DNA of 55,216 bases. Origin: Pseudomonadota bacterium (GTDB lineage: Bacteria; SAR324; XYD2-FULL-50-16; JAHJRI01). The stretch covers positions 1 through 55,216 of the forward strand of contig JAKSDL010000780.1 of assembly GCA_022360105.1 (NCBI GenBank), given 5' to 3'. Position numbers and translations under genes: made by a program. Numbering within the stretch: position 1 is the stretch's first letter; each line of letters starts with the position of its first letter. The notes beneath the pieces were generated by a model, which saw nothing but the letters and a program-made list of their open reading frames with translations, was not told the DNA's origin and did no database searches. Shown here piece after piece: positions 1 to 9,517 of this stretch.

Positions 1-1896
1 AGCATTATTGTCAGGATCTGGTGCCGAACAAGCTACGATTACACCATTAAGATGCAGGTAGTTAGGAATATCCAGTGCGGTTTCCTTAGGAATCTGTCGA
101 CCTGTCAAGGCTTTCCAGGAAAGTGACAGAATCATGGCAGCCATCAGAACGTTCATCTTGTTACATTTGTTCTGCTCAGCATATTTCACAGCATACTTGG
201 TAAAGACGCTTTCCTGACCGGTAGCAGCAACACGCTTAACGAAATACTCATATGCAGCTTCTTCTTCGGCTGTCATATCACGTTCCGGAAGAACACCTTT
301 TTGGCCGAGAGCTTCATCAATGACAGCATCGTTGACCGATTTGTCTGTCCACACTTTTGTGTAGAACAGATCGATCATCTTATCGATCATGGCTCGATAA
401 TCCGCAAATACTTGTCGGTCACCATTCATCAGAACAGCAGCACCTAAGTAACCATTTGGCAATGCATCGTTAGCCCTTGTTGACCTGGCTACTTCAAAAT
501 ACTCGGCACCAATGGCTGTGAAGTAGTTCATGATGGATTCCACCAGGGGTAATTCTTCAGCTGTCGGTTGCGCCTTGGTCAAAGCAAAAAGATTGGTTCC
601 GGCAAATTGTTCTGTAACCAGATCCAAGACAGAAACACCATGAACCTCAGTAATCTGCGATTTTGGGTTCATCATGCTGGCACCGGACTTGTTCCGCATA
701 GCTTCTCGAGTCAGCTGAGCACCAATCTGATTTCCAAGCTTTTTGATGGTGTCATTGTAAGGAGCCATGGCTTCAACGGCTTTCATTTGAAGCTTTTCCG
801 GGTATCCGGCTTCCTGGTCATTAACAAACCAAGGCTTAAGACTCAAATCACCTGTGGTTGTAAAATCAGGTTCAGTAACACCGATTTCCTTCATCACTGC
901 TGTCATTGCAGTTGGTGCATCCTGAATAGAGGCAATCCTCACACCCTTTTTTGAAACTTTAGGACTGGCGGGATCAAATTCGCCCACGCCAAAATACTCG
1001 TCAAACCACTTTTCTTTGGCCAGTGCATCATCTCCACCACCGGCAATCGCACCGGCATGTCCAACCGCACGTGTCAGGTTTGCCTTCCAGCGACCAGTTA
1101 CACAAACAACAATCGGCTTGGAACATTTGATTGTACCGTCAGCAATCCAGTCCAAAGCTTGTTTTTCGTAGTATCCACCCGGCTCGATGTAAGCCATGAT
1201 TGCTTTAGTTCTGGAATCATTTTCAGCTGCGTAAAGGAATTCAGCAAAAGCAAACTGAATATAAAGGTCTTTTCCACTACTCAGAACAGTTGAGGTTCCC
1301 CAACCACCTGTTTTCAAGTATTCAGGAACAGTTGTACTGAAGTTACCGGAGTTACTGTAAACAGCAACACTTCCCTTCACAAGACTTTCGCCAGGGGCAT
1401 TACCGCCAAGAGCACCACCTACGCGAACTTGTTCCCAGGAATTACCGATTCCAAGGCAGTTTCCACCGAATACGTCAATCTGGTTTTTCTGAGCAAGATT
1501 TCTAACAAACTGAGAGTCTTTAACGGAGACTTTTTCAGTTAAGATGACAATCTTGGTCAGTTTTGGATTGTGTGTCACCAACTCGTCTGCTGCTGCAGCA
1601 ACAGCGGTTGGTGGCAGGTAGATAACACCCGTATCAAATTCGATACCGGCATCAACAATTTCCTTGATACTTCCGTACACCGGAATATCACCGACTTTGG
1701 TTTCCATTTTCTGACCGGATCGTCCGTATTGAACACCAGCCACGATATTTCCACCACTGAATTCATGTGACGTTGGAGTTACACCTTTACTCTCGCCACC
1801 CAGAATATTCATAACAACACAGCGAGTCTGTTTATTCGCTATCTCTTCTAAACTATTTATCCCACAGTAGAATGGGAACGGATTTGTTTGGCTCAT
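1..1896 (-). CDS. aclA: ATP-citrate lyase large (alpha) subunit, divergent type, 3' end cut by window edge
   Basis: Translated from the reverse strand from an ATG at 1896 with a GGAG ribosome site; 632 codons are open to base 1. The first ~300 residues resemble succinyl-CoA synthetase alpha, including the phosphohistidine motif GHAGA (His280), which takes phosphate from ATP and passes it to citrate. Residues ~360-632 align by eye with the citrate-synthase-like citryl-CoA lyase module of ACL (for example ITEVHGVSVLDLV), but the family's TADHG, GIGHR and NVDG motifs are replaced (YFTAIGAEYFE at 458-468; MNVLMAAM at 581-588). It lies 90 bp after aclB, so the pair should form one enzyme cleaving citrate to acetyl-CoA and oxaloacetate in a reductive TCA cycle. 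By comparison with ACLY, roughly 40 residues lie beyond the window. A citryl-CoA synthetase with the lyase step elsewhere is the alternative. Confidence 0.82.
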   Translation of the reverse strand, partial: MSQTNPFPFYCGINSLEEIANKQTRCVVMNILGGESKGVTPTSHEFSGGNIVAGVQYGRSGQKMETKVGDIPVYGSIKEIVDAGIEFDTGVIYLPPTAVAAAADELVTHNPKLTKIVILTEKVSVKDSQFVRNLAQKNQIDVFGGNCLGIGNSWEQVRVGGALGGNAPGESLVKGSVAVYSNSGNFSTTVPEYLKTGGWGTSTVLSSGKDLYIQFAFAEFLYAAENDSRTKAIMAYIEPGGYYEKQALDWIADGTIKCSKPIVVCVTGRWKANLTRAVGHAGAIAGGGDDALAKEKWFDEYFGVGEFDPASPKVSKKGVRIASIQDAPTAMTAVMKEIGVTEPDFTTTGDLSLKPWFVNDQEAGYPEKLQMKAVEAMAPYNDTIKKLGNQIGAQLTREAMRNKSGASMMNPKSQITEVHGVSVLDLVTEQFAGTNLFALTKAQPTAEELPLVESIMNYFTAIGAEYFEVARSTRANDALPNGYLGAAVLMNGDRQVFADYRAMIDKMIDLFYTKVWTDKSVNDAVIDEALGQKGVLPERDMTAEEEAAYEYFVKRVAATGQESVFTKYAVKYAEQNKCNKMNVLMAAMILSLSWKALTGRQIPKETALDIPNYLHLNGVIVACSAPDPDNNA

Positions 1897-1985
1897 AGCT
1901 TCTCCAATTAAAAAATTATTTTAGCAGATTGATAGTTTCAAATTTTCTTTGATTGTCAATTTTGGATTTTTCTTGGATAAGCCTA

Positions 1986-3212
1986 TTACTTTTTTGATTC
2001 CAGCCAGGCATCCAGTTCCAAAGTGTAATTCAACACACCAATCATACTACTGTCGAAACCGAACATTTTGTAAGGTATTTTCAGACTGTCCAGGAGGTCA
2101 CGGGCATAGATCATTCCCTGCACCACATTGGGTCCTCCCCGTCCGATTACGACGTGAATATCTGGATTCAGCTTGATGTTCTCTCTTAAGGCATCGAGCA
2201 TCGCTTTGATGGTTACGAAAATATCGGTATTGTTCGCCTTGCCACCAATAATCTGAACAATGTTGGCATCCTTTAAGAAATGCTTGTAACAGATGTTCGC
2301 AATGTCTTTCATCTTTTGATATGGAGGGTTCCCACCAAAATCAGAGGAGAAGATTGCTCGATCGCCAAGAACTTCTGTAGCCGCACTATTAGCACCACCA
2401 CCAAACATAAACGGTAATACGGTTCCGTTTGGATTCAATTCCACCACATCACTTTGACCTTGATAGGTTCTGAGCTGGTTGATTTCAGTTTCGAAATCTG
2501 TCAGTTCAGTAGCAAAGACTTCTGGTGGAAGCTTCACACGCTTATGAGCTGGATCGTCTTGATCGAAAGCCGCTTTAATATCACAAGCAACCGGCATCGG
2601 CCGTTTACCCTTCTTCATGCGAATCGGGTTAATTTCGATCATAGTCATCCCATAATTGTTGTACAATTCCCAAAGCTTTGGAATTTGCTGTACTAAGGGA
2701 CTGATAAAAGCTTTCGGGCATCCCAGTTTGATCAACGCGTCATTCACATGAAATCCTTTTAATCCTTCAAACGGATCAAACGGAACAATTGCTTTTTTCT
2801 CCGGAGGAAGTTCCTCAACCTCAACACCACCTTCTACGATCAGCATCATAACTGGTTTTCGGTCGAGAGTTGAAGTAGTTATGCTGAAATACAGTTCAGC
2901 GTCTGACTCGATAAATTCTTCAAATGTAACACCCTTGGCTTTATGCTCGGCATTACCTTGTTTGTATTTGGCAAAATGCAGCTCTTGTCGGGCTGCGTCA
3001 GCATCAGCGTAGTTGTCAACAATTCTGATCAATCCTGCTTTTCCCTTTTTACCGGCAGAGCCCATAAACGAAGGCTTAACAACAAGCTTTTTGGATTCTT
3101 TCAGCATTGCTTCAATTTCCTCTTTGGTAGCCGTTTCAGTCAACATTTTAGCTACTGGGAAATCGACAATATCCATCAATTGTCTTCCGTATTTCAATCC
3201 AGTTAGTTGCAT
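1986..3212 (-). CDS. aclB: ATP-citrate lyase small (beta) subunit
   Basis: The 408-residue product has the layout of the ACL beta subunit: an ATP-grasp domain at the N-terminus (LVVKPSFMGSAGKKGKAGL near residues 43-61) and a succinyl-CoA-synthetase-beta-like C-terminal half with GGGANSAATEVL, IGGKANNTDIF and IGRGGPNVVQG, which correspond to the citrate-binding segments of ACLY. Length agrees with green-sulfur AclB (about 400). The start ATG follows a strong GGGAGGA site. AclB binds ATP and citrate and works with AclA. Neighbouring sulfur-energy genes imply that ATP and low-potential electrons from sulfur metabolism support carbon fixation; that link is inference. Confidence 0.9.
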   Translation of the reverse strand: MQLTGLKYGRQLMDIVDFPVAKMLTETATKEEIEAMLKESKKLVVKPSFMGSAGKKGKAGLIRIVDNYADADAARQELHFAKYKQGNAEHKAKGVTFEEFIESDAELYFSITTSTLDRKPVMMLIVEGGVEVEELPPEKKAIVPFDPFEGLKGFHVNDALIKLGCPKAFISPLVQQIPKLWELYNNYGMTMIEINPIRMKKGKRPMPVACDIKAAFDQDDPAHKRVKLPPEVFATELTDFETEINQLRTYQGQSDVVELNPNGTVLPFMFGGGANSAATEVLGDRAIFSSDFGGNPPYQKMKDIANICYKHFLKDANIVQIIGGKANNTDIFVTIKAMLDALRENIKLNPDIHVVIGRGGPNVVQGMIYARDLLDSLKIPYKMFGFDSSMIGVLNYTLELDAWLESKK

Positions 3213-3523
3213 TTTTCCTCCCAGATTATTATTGAATCATAGAAATCATCTCTTTGAGGAGATACAGTTTGACTGCCCACTGAGCCCAGAAAACCCAGGG
3301 AATCAGCCAGAAGTATTTTTTGTTTAGCAAAAAAGAACATTATCAAATGCTCAAACAAACATAAAGAAATTTCTCTTTATTATATGCCTCGGAAAACTAA
3401 TATATTTCGGATGTTTGTAACTAACTAATGTTCCTAAAATCCTTAGAAACAAAAATTCCTTTATGCCCCGGGGGCAGTGTCCTTTTTCTGACCCCGGTAT
3501 TCACACATAATATATATGGTTAA
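3213..3523. other. Intergenic region between ppaC and aclB
   Basis: No coding sequence is supported in this 311-bp space. It separates the ppaC stop from aclB and is AT-rich, so aclBA may have its own promoter here. I see no clear -35/-10 pair. The only structured element is the GC-rich hairpin at 3468-3497. Confidence 0.5.
3468..3497. repeat. REP-like GC-rich hairpin
   Basis: CCGGGGGCAG and CTGACCCCGG form a 10-bp stem with one mismatch around a 10-base loop in AT-rich surroundings, 26 bp past the ppaC stop. No T-run follows on the minus strand, so a classical terminator is doubtful. The form resembles REP or mini-transposable hairpins. Only one copy is visible in the window. Confidence 0.45.
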
Positions 3524-4444
3524 TTACACACCAAAGACTTTCTGCAGAGGAGGAACAGTCTGCTTCTTTCGACTCATCATGCCGTCTACCCAAACAGATT
3601 GACCATCCAATTTAACACCAAAAGCCTTTTCAACGATTGAAGGATCATCAGTAACTGCCATCAGGTCACTTCCTTCCTTCATGATATCAGTCAGCATTAA
3701 AAATACTGAATGTCGTCCTTCAGCTTTAACTTCCTGAGCTGCTTTGTACAGATCATCTCTGATATTTTCAACCAGTGAAAGATCAACCAGTTCCAGCTGA
3801 CCGACACCAATCTTGTTACCAGCCATATCAAAGTCTTTATAGTCTCTGAAAAGCAGATCTTTTGCAGGGACGCCTTCAACTGCAGATTTAGCCTTGAACA
3901 TTTCCATGGCCAAACCGTCAACGTCAGTGATTCCAGCAATTTTAGCCAGTCCCTCAACAGCCTTCTTATCTTCTTCAGTGGTTGTTGGTGACTTGAACAT
4001 AACTGTGTCACTGATGATAGCACAGGCCATTATAGCGGCAATATTCTTGGGAATTTCTACTTTATTAGTCTCGTAGAGTTCCTTCAGAACTGTTCCTGTA
4101 CAACCTACTGGTTTTGTGTAAAAGAAAATGGGGGCGTTGGTAGTAATATCACCAATTTTATGATGGTCCACAACTTCAAGCAATTCAGCATCACCAATAT
4201 TGTCCGGGGCTTGAGCAATGTCACCATGGTCAACCAGGATAACTTGCTTGCCAGCGGCGTCATTTAATTGCTGGGGTGCTGCAAAACCAAACTTCTCCAG
4301 TACCATTTTGGCTTCAGGGTTTATGTCACCCTGGCAAGCAGCAACACAATCCATTCCCATGGTTTTTTTCAACTCAGCATATGCAATAGCGGATGTGACG
4401 GAATCCGTATCGGAATTCTTATGTCCAACAACATATACAGGCAT
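3524..4444 (-). CDS. ppaC: Manganese-dependent (family II) inorganic pyrophosphatase
   Basis: Hydrolyses PPi to two phosphates in the cytoplasm. The 306-residue product begins MPVYVVGHKNSDTDSV, the family II N-terminus with the first DHH-type metal site, followed by VDHGD, VVDHHKIGD and the C-terminal substrate motif SRKKQTVPPL of the DHHA2 domain. Length matches the family (306-311). I chose the ATG at 4444 because AGGAG lies just upstream; a longer reading to 4570 adds 42 residues unlike the family. It lies downstream of sat on the same strand, so it probably pulls the ATP sulfurylase reaction towards APS by removing PPi, a role filled elsewhere by membrane pyrophosphatases. Confidence 0.95.
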   Translation of the reverse strand: MPVYVVGHKNSDTDSVTSAIAYAELKKTMGMDCVAACQGDINPEAKMVLEKFGFAAPQQLNDAAGKQVILVDHGDIAQAPDNIGDAELLEVVDHHKIGDITTNAPIFFYTKPVGCTGTVLKELYETNKVEIPKNIAAIMACAIISDTVMFKSPTTTEEDKKAVEGLAKIAGITDVDGLAMEMFKAKSAVEGVPAKDLLFRDYKDFDMAGNKIGVGQLELVDLSLVENIRDDLYKAAQEVKAEGRHSVFLMLTDIMKEGSDLMAVTDDPSIVEKAFGVKLDGQSVWVDGMMSRKKQTVPPLQKVFGV

Positions 4445-4635
4445 TGTAGATTCTCCTATCAATGTTTGATTAATAAAAGATGTTACCAGTCGATTCAGCA
4501 ACAGTCGTGAGTCGATCAATAACGATTCAGATGACAAAGTCGGGAAGACCGTATTGTCATCCCCGTGCAATTACCAGCGATGGGGGAGGAGGGATTGGCT
4601 GTTAATTCCACGTGAACGACAAAACCAGAGAAGAA

Positions 4636-4665
4636 CCTGTCGTCACTTCAATAAGCAACGACAGG
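4636..4665. other. Stem-loop in the sat-ppaC spacer
   Basis: CCTGTCGT and ACGACAGG are perfect 8-base arms separated by 14 bases in the 266-bp spacer between the sat stop and ppaC start. A smaller hairpin, GGTTC-CTAA-GAACC, lies at 4688-4701. Neither is followed by a T-run, so they may be RNA-stability or processing elements within one transcript. Confidence 0.4.
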
Positions 4666-4710
4666 CGTATATTTGAACGAGTAATCCGGTTCCTAAGAAC
4701 CTATTGTTCG

Positions 4711-5976
4711 TTATACCTTACCATGCACTTTGATCTCTACTTTTTCTTTCAAGCCTGCATAGTACTTGCGCAGGATATCGAGACATTCTTCACGACCAAA
4801 ATGATCTACAATCTCTTCACCATCTGACAAAGCTTTTCTCAGCTTTGTTCCACTCAGCTTCACTCGGACAGAGTCATCGTGTGGACATGTCCTGAGAGAC
4901 GCCATACCGTCACAAGTCTTGCAGTAGAATGTCCAGTCAATTTTCAGAGGAGTACAGAGCAGTCGCTTGCCATCATCTTCTGGCTGAGGAATCTTATCAA
5001 AAATATCCTGAGCTTCAAACAGTGTATAAAAATCACCAACACCAGCGTGGTCACGACCGATAATCATTCTTGATACACCATAGTTCTGTCGGAAGGTCGC
5101 ATGGAGAAGGCCTTCTCTAGGACCAGCATAGCGCATATCCAGAGGATACCCACCTTGAAGGACGTTTTCCTTGACAAAATAATTGTCGATCAAAGTATTA
5201 ATAGCGTCGATCCTTACCGGAGCTGGAATATCACCAGGCTTTAAAGAACCCACCAATGAATGGATGAATACACCGTCACAAACGTCAACAGCAATCTTGG
5301 CAAGATGCTCATGAGATCTGTGCATTGGGTTTCTGAGCTGAAGGGCAGCTACAGTTGACCAACCTCTCTCTTCAAAAATCGCTCGACTTTGGGCAGGTGA
5401 CATGTATGTGCCAGGAAATTTCTCCGGAAAGTCGCCTTCGGAGAGAACCTTAACAGGACCAGCCAGGTTAACGTCTTTCTGAGCCATAACCATCTGAACG
5501 CCAGGATGATCATCTAAAGCAATTTCCCAGAACTTATCGCCTTCACTTTCTTCGCCTGAGCCTCTGTATACTTTTTCACATTCCCACTTCTTGTCAGCTT
5601 CGGTCATTTCATACTTCTCTTCGACCTTCATAGTTGCCATGATAACGCCATCAGCGTTCTCAAGAGCAATTTCATCACCTACGTTGATTGCATCAGCATC
5701 AGCTTTATCAGCAGACAGGGTCACAGGAATTGGCCAGAAAGTACCATCTTCAAGCAGGAACTCTTCACATACACGCTTCCAGGAAGCTTTGTTCATGAAA
5801 CCGTTCAGTGGACTGAAACCACCGATACCCATCATGATCAGGTCACCATTTTCTCGACCGGTAATAGAGATCTTCTTAAGACCTTCAGCTTTCTTCTTTT
5901 CAGCGTCCAGTTCTGCACCTTCAAGTAAAGCGCAAACCAAACCTTTTCCACCATGTGGAGGAATTAATCCAGACAT
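4711..5976 (-). CDS. sat: Sulfate adenylyltransferase (ATP sulfurylase)
   Basis: Converts ATP and sulfate to APS and PPi, or the reverse in sulfur oxidisers. The 421-residue protein contains the family signatures [13 protein letters not shown] (nucleotide-binding QxRNPxHxxH, near residue 214), [11 protein letters not shown], and a C-terminal CKTC...C zinc site seen in the dissimilatory bacterial enzymes. The start ATG follows TAGGAGA. It sits between qmoC and ppaC on the same strand, an arrangement that places APS formation, APS reduction and PPi removal together. Reductive use is inferred from the company of qmoABC and ppaC and is not proven by sequence. Confidence 0.97.
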   Translation of the reverse strand: MSGLIPPHGGKGLVCALLEGAELDAEKKKAEGLKKISITGRENGDLIMMGIGGFSPLNGFMNKASWKRVCEEFLLEDGTFWPIPVTLSADKADADAINVGDEIALENADGVIMATMKVEEKYEMTEADKKWECEKVYRGSGEESEGDKFWEIALDDHPGVQMVMAQKDVNLAGPVKVLSEGDFPEKFPGTYMSPAQSRAIFEERGWSTVAALQLRNPMHRSHEHLAKIAVDVCDGVFIHSLVGSLKPGDIPAPVRIDAINTLIDNYFVKENVLQGGYPLDMRYAGPREGLLHATFRQNYGVSRMIIGRDHAGVGDFYTLFEAQDIFDKIPQPEDDGKRLLCTPLKIDWTFYCKTCDGMASLRTCPHDDSVRVKLSGTKLRKALSDGEEIVDHFGREECLDILRKYYAGLKEKVEIKVHGKV

Positions 5977-6087
5977 TTAAAATATCTCCTAAATTGGTTT
6001 CTAAAAAACACAACCGTGGAAGATTAACTTCCACGGCTTCCGTTGTAAAAACAGACTTACAAAAGACTCATTACGGAACCGACGTTC

Positions 6088-7290
6088 CTACTCTTTTGTT
6101 TCTTCTGGCAGTTCTTGCTTCTTCCCTTCCAGAAAGTTCATTCCCATGGCCTTATCGCGACCAGAGTACTTGGCGTATACCAATGCCGCAGTTCTGTAGA
6201 ACATATGTCCAAACTTGGAATGAGGCATATATAAGAAGAGAAAGAATACCAAAACAAGATGGCAATAATAAATGAAGTATGAAGCTGAACTACCAGCAAC
6301 TCGAACTGTTTGAGCCAAAATTCCTGTTGCCATAATCAACAGAACGTTGAGAATAAAAATCCAATCGAAAGCAACTGATTTACCAATATCGCCACTCAAC
6401 GCCCTGCGATAAAGAATCATCAGAATACCGATAGCACCAGCGACAGCACTAACATTACCGATAATCTTGATCGGGTGCAGAAATGGAAGCGGTGTTGGTG
6501 TTACGACCTCACTTCCAGCGATAAGATTAATATAGTAAATAGTAGTTACACCTGCTGTGGTAATCATCAAGCCGATAAAGGCATAAAAAAGAAGCATGTG
6601 AGCTATATTTCTGCTTTTGTTAGGTCCACACTCCCTGAATTTAGTGTGAGTCATAATGCTTTTTACGGTTCCCACCAAAGCACTGACAATGGTTTCACCA
6701 TTATCCGTTTTCGGGTAGGTTTCCTGAAGGCCCGCAATCAGCTTTTTTACACCCAGCAATCCGGTAATAATTCCAAAAAAGAATGCCGGGATAAACAGGA
6801 TCTCGATAGTTACCTGGGAAATCATGTTTTTATGGAAATCGATGACAGGTGCATTCAAAAACGCAAAATCACCGCCATGTTGTCCAAAAATAACAGCTGC
6901 GATCAATATAATAGGAAACAGTAAAAGCATCAGTGCACCGCCAAAACTCTGAGATAGCTTGCCCAGAAAAGATGGTACGGCAACATTTGCAATAACCATG
7001 TTTCGAATAGCTGCCATCACGTCACCCGGTTTGGCTTCACGGGGACATTGTTCAGAACAGTCGTTACAATGGAAACATAACCACGGATCCATGCTTTTTA
7101 TAAGTTTATCCTTAATACCCCATTGGGCTTCGATCATTTCCTTTCGTGGGAAAGGAGTTCCTTCTGGAGTCAAAGGGCAGGCAACGGTACAGGTTGAGCA
7201 CTGGTAGCACTTTTTAAGGTCCTGACCGCCAGCCTTGAGAACTCCTTCAACGAATTTTAAATCCGCATCTACAATAACTCGGTCTGACAT
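6088..7290 (-). CDS. qmoC: Quinone-interacting membrane oxidoreductase subunit QmoC
   Basis: Membrane subunit of QmoABC, passing electrons between the quinone pool and AprBA. The N-terminal ~100 residues hold two HdrC-type 4Fe-4S motifs, CYQCSTCTVACP (Cys28, 31, 34, 38) and CFHCNDCSEQCP (Cys72, 75, 78, 82). The rest is a polytopic heme-b-type membrane domain like HdrE/NarI with several hydrophobic helices and histidines. The product is 400 residues. I chose MSDRV at 7290 because TTGGAGG sits 11 bases upstream; the longer TTG start would use that ribosome site as coding sequence. It follows qmoB by 64 bp. Confidence 0.95.
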   Translation of the reverse strand: MSDRVIVDADLKFVEGVLKAGGQDLKKCYQCSTCTVACPLTPEGTPFPRKEMIEAQWGIKDKLIKSMDPWLCFHCNDCSEQCPREAKPGDVMAAIRNMVIANVAVPSFLGKLSQSFGGALMLLLFPIILIAAVIFGQHGGDFAFLNAPVIDFHKNMISQVTIEILFIPAFFFGIITGLLGVKKLIAGLQETYPKTDNGETIVSALVGTVKSIMTHTKFRECGPNKSRNIAHMLLFYAFIGLMITTAGVTTIYYINLIAGSEVVTPTPLPFLHPIKIIGNVSAVAGAIGILMILYRRALSGDIGKSVAFDWIFILNVLLIMATGILAQTVRVAGSSASYFIYYCHLVLVFFLFLYMPHSKFGHMFYRTAALVYAKYSGRDKAMGMNFLEGKKQELPEETKE

Positions 7291-7354
7291 GTGTAAAACC
7301 TCCAATTAAAGTTGGTATTCAAAAATCTCTTTAAATCGAGAATCAATTCAGAAA

Positions 7355-9514
7355 CTAAAATCCTTTGAATGGATTCGGTCCGTAATCTTCCAGTTCATCA
7401 AAAAAGTCCTCAAGGATCTTCGGAAGTTTATCAACTCCCGCATCATTCATGCTGACTTCAAACTGTTGGACACGCTCAGATTCAAGAGACAATCGACCAA
7501 TTGTTTCCTGTACCTTACCCAATCTTTCATTACACAATTCACTACCTTTGATGAAGTGGCACTGGTAGTCATCGCCATGCTTGCAACCAAAATATAAAAC
7601 ACCATCGACTCCGGCAGACAGGGCATCTGATATGAATACCAGGTTGTTTCCACCCAGGCATCTAAGTGGTATATACCTGACATAAGGATTCAGCTTGATC
7701 TTATCCATGGCTAAAGAATCCAGGACAGGCAGTGCATCATTTTCACAAATGAAACAGATCACCCTTGGCTTTTCCTCCTCTTCATCAGGAATCTCAACGG
7801 CTTTAATCATGTCACCAATCATTGGCACGCTGTAATCATCAAAAGAGATAACTCTTTCAGGACAGGCTCCCATACAGATTCCGCAAGCACGACACCGAGC
7901 AGATTTTGGTAACGGTGTTCCCTTTTCGTTTTCGTCGATGGCACCAAAGGGACATTCCTCTGTACAACGCTTACAATCCGTACAGCGCTGCAGATTTGGC
8001 TCCATAAATGTTGGATCTCCAGCTCTTGGATGAACCCTTTCACCACGGGCGGTCATTTCAATAGCTTGGATCGCTTTGAGAGCTGCACCTGTTGCATCCA
8101 TTTTGGCGTCGTTAACGTTCATGGATTGTCGGACGGTTCCTGCGGCGTAGATACCTGTTCGTCTGGTTTCATATGGGAAACAGACAAAGTGAGAATCAGG
8201 ATATCCATACTTCAATTCCGGCATCTCAGGGCCTTGACGATACTGCAGATTCAGGAAGTTCTCATCCTGATTCAACGTCACAGGCTCTTGTCCGGTAACC
8301 AGCACAACCAAATCGACCTGAAGTTGAATATCGGAACCTAACAAGGTATTATCCACATCTACTGCAACCTTACCATTTTCAGCCTTTACTGAAGACACAT
8401 CACCCTTGGTCATAAACACCCCAGGATCATCTTGCTGAGTTCGGTAGAATTCTTCGTATTGACCAGGAGTTCGCATATTCTCATAGATGATATAAGCTTT
8501 GGCGTCCTGATCCATTTGTCGGATATAACCGGCCTGCTTGAGAGAGGTTAGGGAGCCGGTTGATGAGTAAGAATCCAATTCTGTGTCTTTGGAACCAACA
8601 CAGAGGATGAAAGCAACACTTTTAACTTCTGATCCATCCTTTTTGGTTACCGACCCCGATTTTGCCATCGCCTCAAATTCTTCACTGGTCACGACGTTTT
8701 CCTGGTCGCTTCCCAAGTGAGTCAATTTTTCCTTGGCATATGGTTTCGACCCAACAGACAGCACAATTCCACCCGCTTTGAAGTTGGCACCACTTCCAAC
8801 GACTTTCACTTCAAAATCACCTGGTTCCCCAGCGATGGATTCAATAGTGCTGGATTTGTGCACTGTAATCTTGTCGTTTCCTTCAACTTCCGCAACTATA
8901 TCCGGTACGTAGTTGGGAACTATCGTGTTGTATGGCGGTTGCGCAGGCAGCATGCCTTTATATTTCAAGGCGTAACCACCAAGTTCGCTCTCTTTTTCTA
9001 CCAGGTTCACAGAATAGCCGGCTTTTGCAGCATCCAATGCAGCCGTCATTCCTGTAACACCACCACCAATCACCAGAATGTCTTTGCAGGTATCTTCCTG
9101 AAAGTAAGGTTCAGGTATCTTTATAGACTTGATTTTGGCCATGTACATGCGAAGATAATCTTCCGCTGCCATTTGGGTGTCTTCATTTACCTCGCCTTCT
9201 TCATTTCTGCCTTCCAAGGTCCAGGCAACCCATTCTCTGAGAGGAACCCTTACTTCAATTGTATCTTCAGCTACTTTAACGCTGTTATCATGATATCTGT
9301 CGGAACTGCCTGCAATGATAAAACAGTTGATGCCTTCATTGTTATAATCATCTCTTAAAACCTGAATCCCGGCCTGGTTGGAGAGATTCTCGCCGATCCG
9401 GCAAACAGCAGCTTTTAATTCACCTGTTGCAACTTTTTCCAAGCGCTCTAAATCGATAGCCTTTTCAAGATCACAACTGGTACAGATATAAACTCCAATT
9501 TTCTTTTCTTCCAT
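7355..9514 (-). CDS. qmoB: Quinone-interacting membrane oxidoreductase subunit QmoB
   Basis: The 719-residue HdrA-like flavoprotein has an FAD dinucleotide motif VIGGGVTGMTAALDAAKAG near residue 148, two ferredoxin-like 4Fe-4S motifs in the C-terminal third (CTDCKRCTEECP and CRACGICMGACP), and a terminal MvhD-like cysteine domain beginning near VICFICENDALP. This domain order is that of QmoB. It sits in the soluble part of the Qmo complex facing AprBA. qmoA ends only 3 bases before the start, and GGGGAG for qmoB overlaps the end of qmoA, so translation is likely coupled. Confidence 0.96.
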   Translation of the reverse strand: MEEKKIGVYICTSCDLEKAIDLERLEKVATGELKAAVCRIGENLSNQAGIQVLRDDYNNEGINCFIIAGSSDRYHDNSVKVAEDTIEVRVPLREWVAWTLEGRNEEGEVNEDTQMAAEDYLRMYMAKIKSIKIPEPYFQEDTCKDILVIGGGVTGMTAALDAAKAGYSVNLVEKESELGGYALKYKGMLPAQPPYNTIVPNYVPDIVAEVEGNDKITVHKSSTIESIAGEPGDFEVKVVGSGANFKAGGIVLSVGSKPYAKEKLTHLGSDQENVVTSEEFEAMAKSGSVTKKDGSEVKSVAFILCVGSKDTELDSYSSTGSLTSLKQAGYIRQMDQDAKAYIIYENMRTPGQYEEFYRTQQDDPGVFMTKGDVSSVKAENGKVAVDVDNTLLGSDIQLQVDLVVLVTGQEPVTLNQDENFLNLQYRQGPEMPELKYGYPDSHFVCFPYETRRTGIYAAGTVRQSMNVNDAKMDATGAALKAIQAIEMTARGERVHPRAGDPTFMEPNLQRCTDCKRCTEECPFGAIDENEKGTPLPKSARCRACGICMGACPERVISFDDYSVPMIGDMIKAVEIPDEEEEKPRVICFICENDALPVLDSLAMDKIKLNPYVRYIPLRCLGGNNLVFISDALSAGVDGVLYFGCKHGDDYQCHFIKGSELCNERLGKVQETIGRLSLESERVQQFEVSMNDAGVDKLPKILEDFFDELEDYGPNPFKGF

Positions 9515-9517
9515 AGT

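Noticed and set aside
568..954. 128-codon plus-strand frame over aclA
   Set aside because: Antisense to the open aclA frame, which has the catalytic histidine and continuous family similarity.
1..1896. Frameshift or early stop in aclA
   Set aside because: The frame is open without interruption for 632 codons to the window edge; divergence of the lyase module is spread along its length.
4445..4570. N-terminal extension of the pyrophosphatase
   Set aside because: The added residues do not match the family and the AGGAG site favours the ATG at 4444.
8717..9358. 213-codon plus-strand frame inside qmoB
   Set aside because: It is antisense to a well-conserved gene and its translation is rich in Phe, His and Asn without family motifs.
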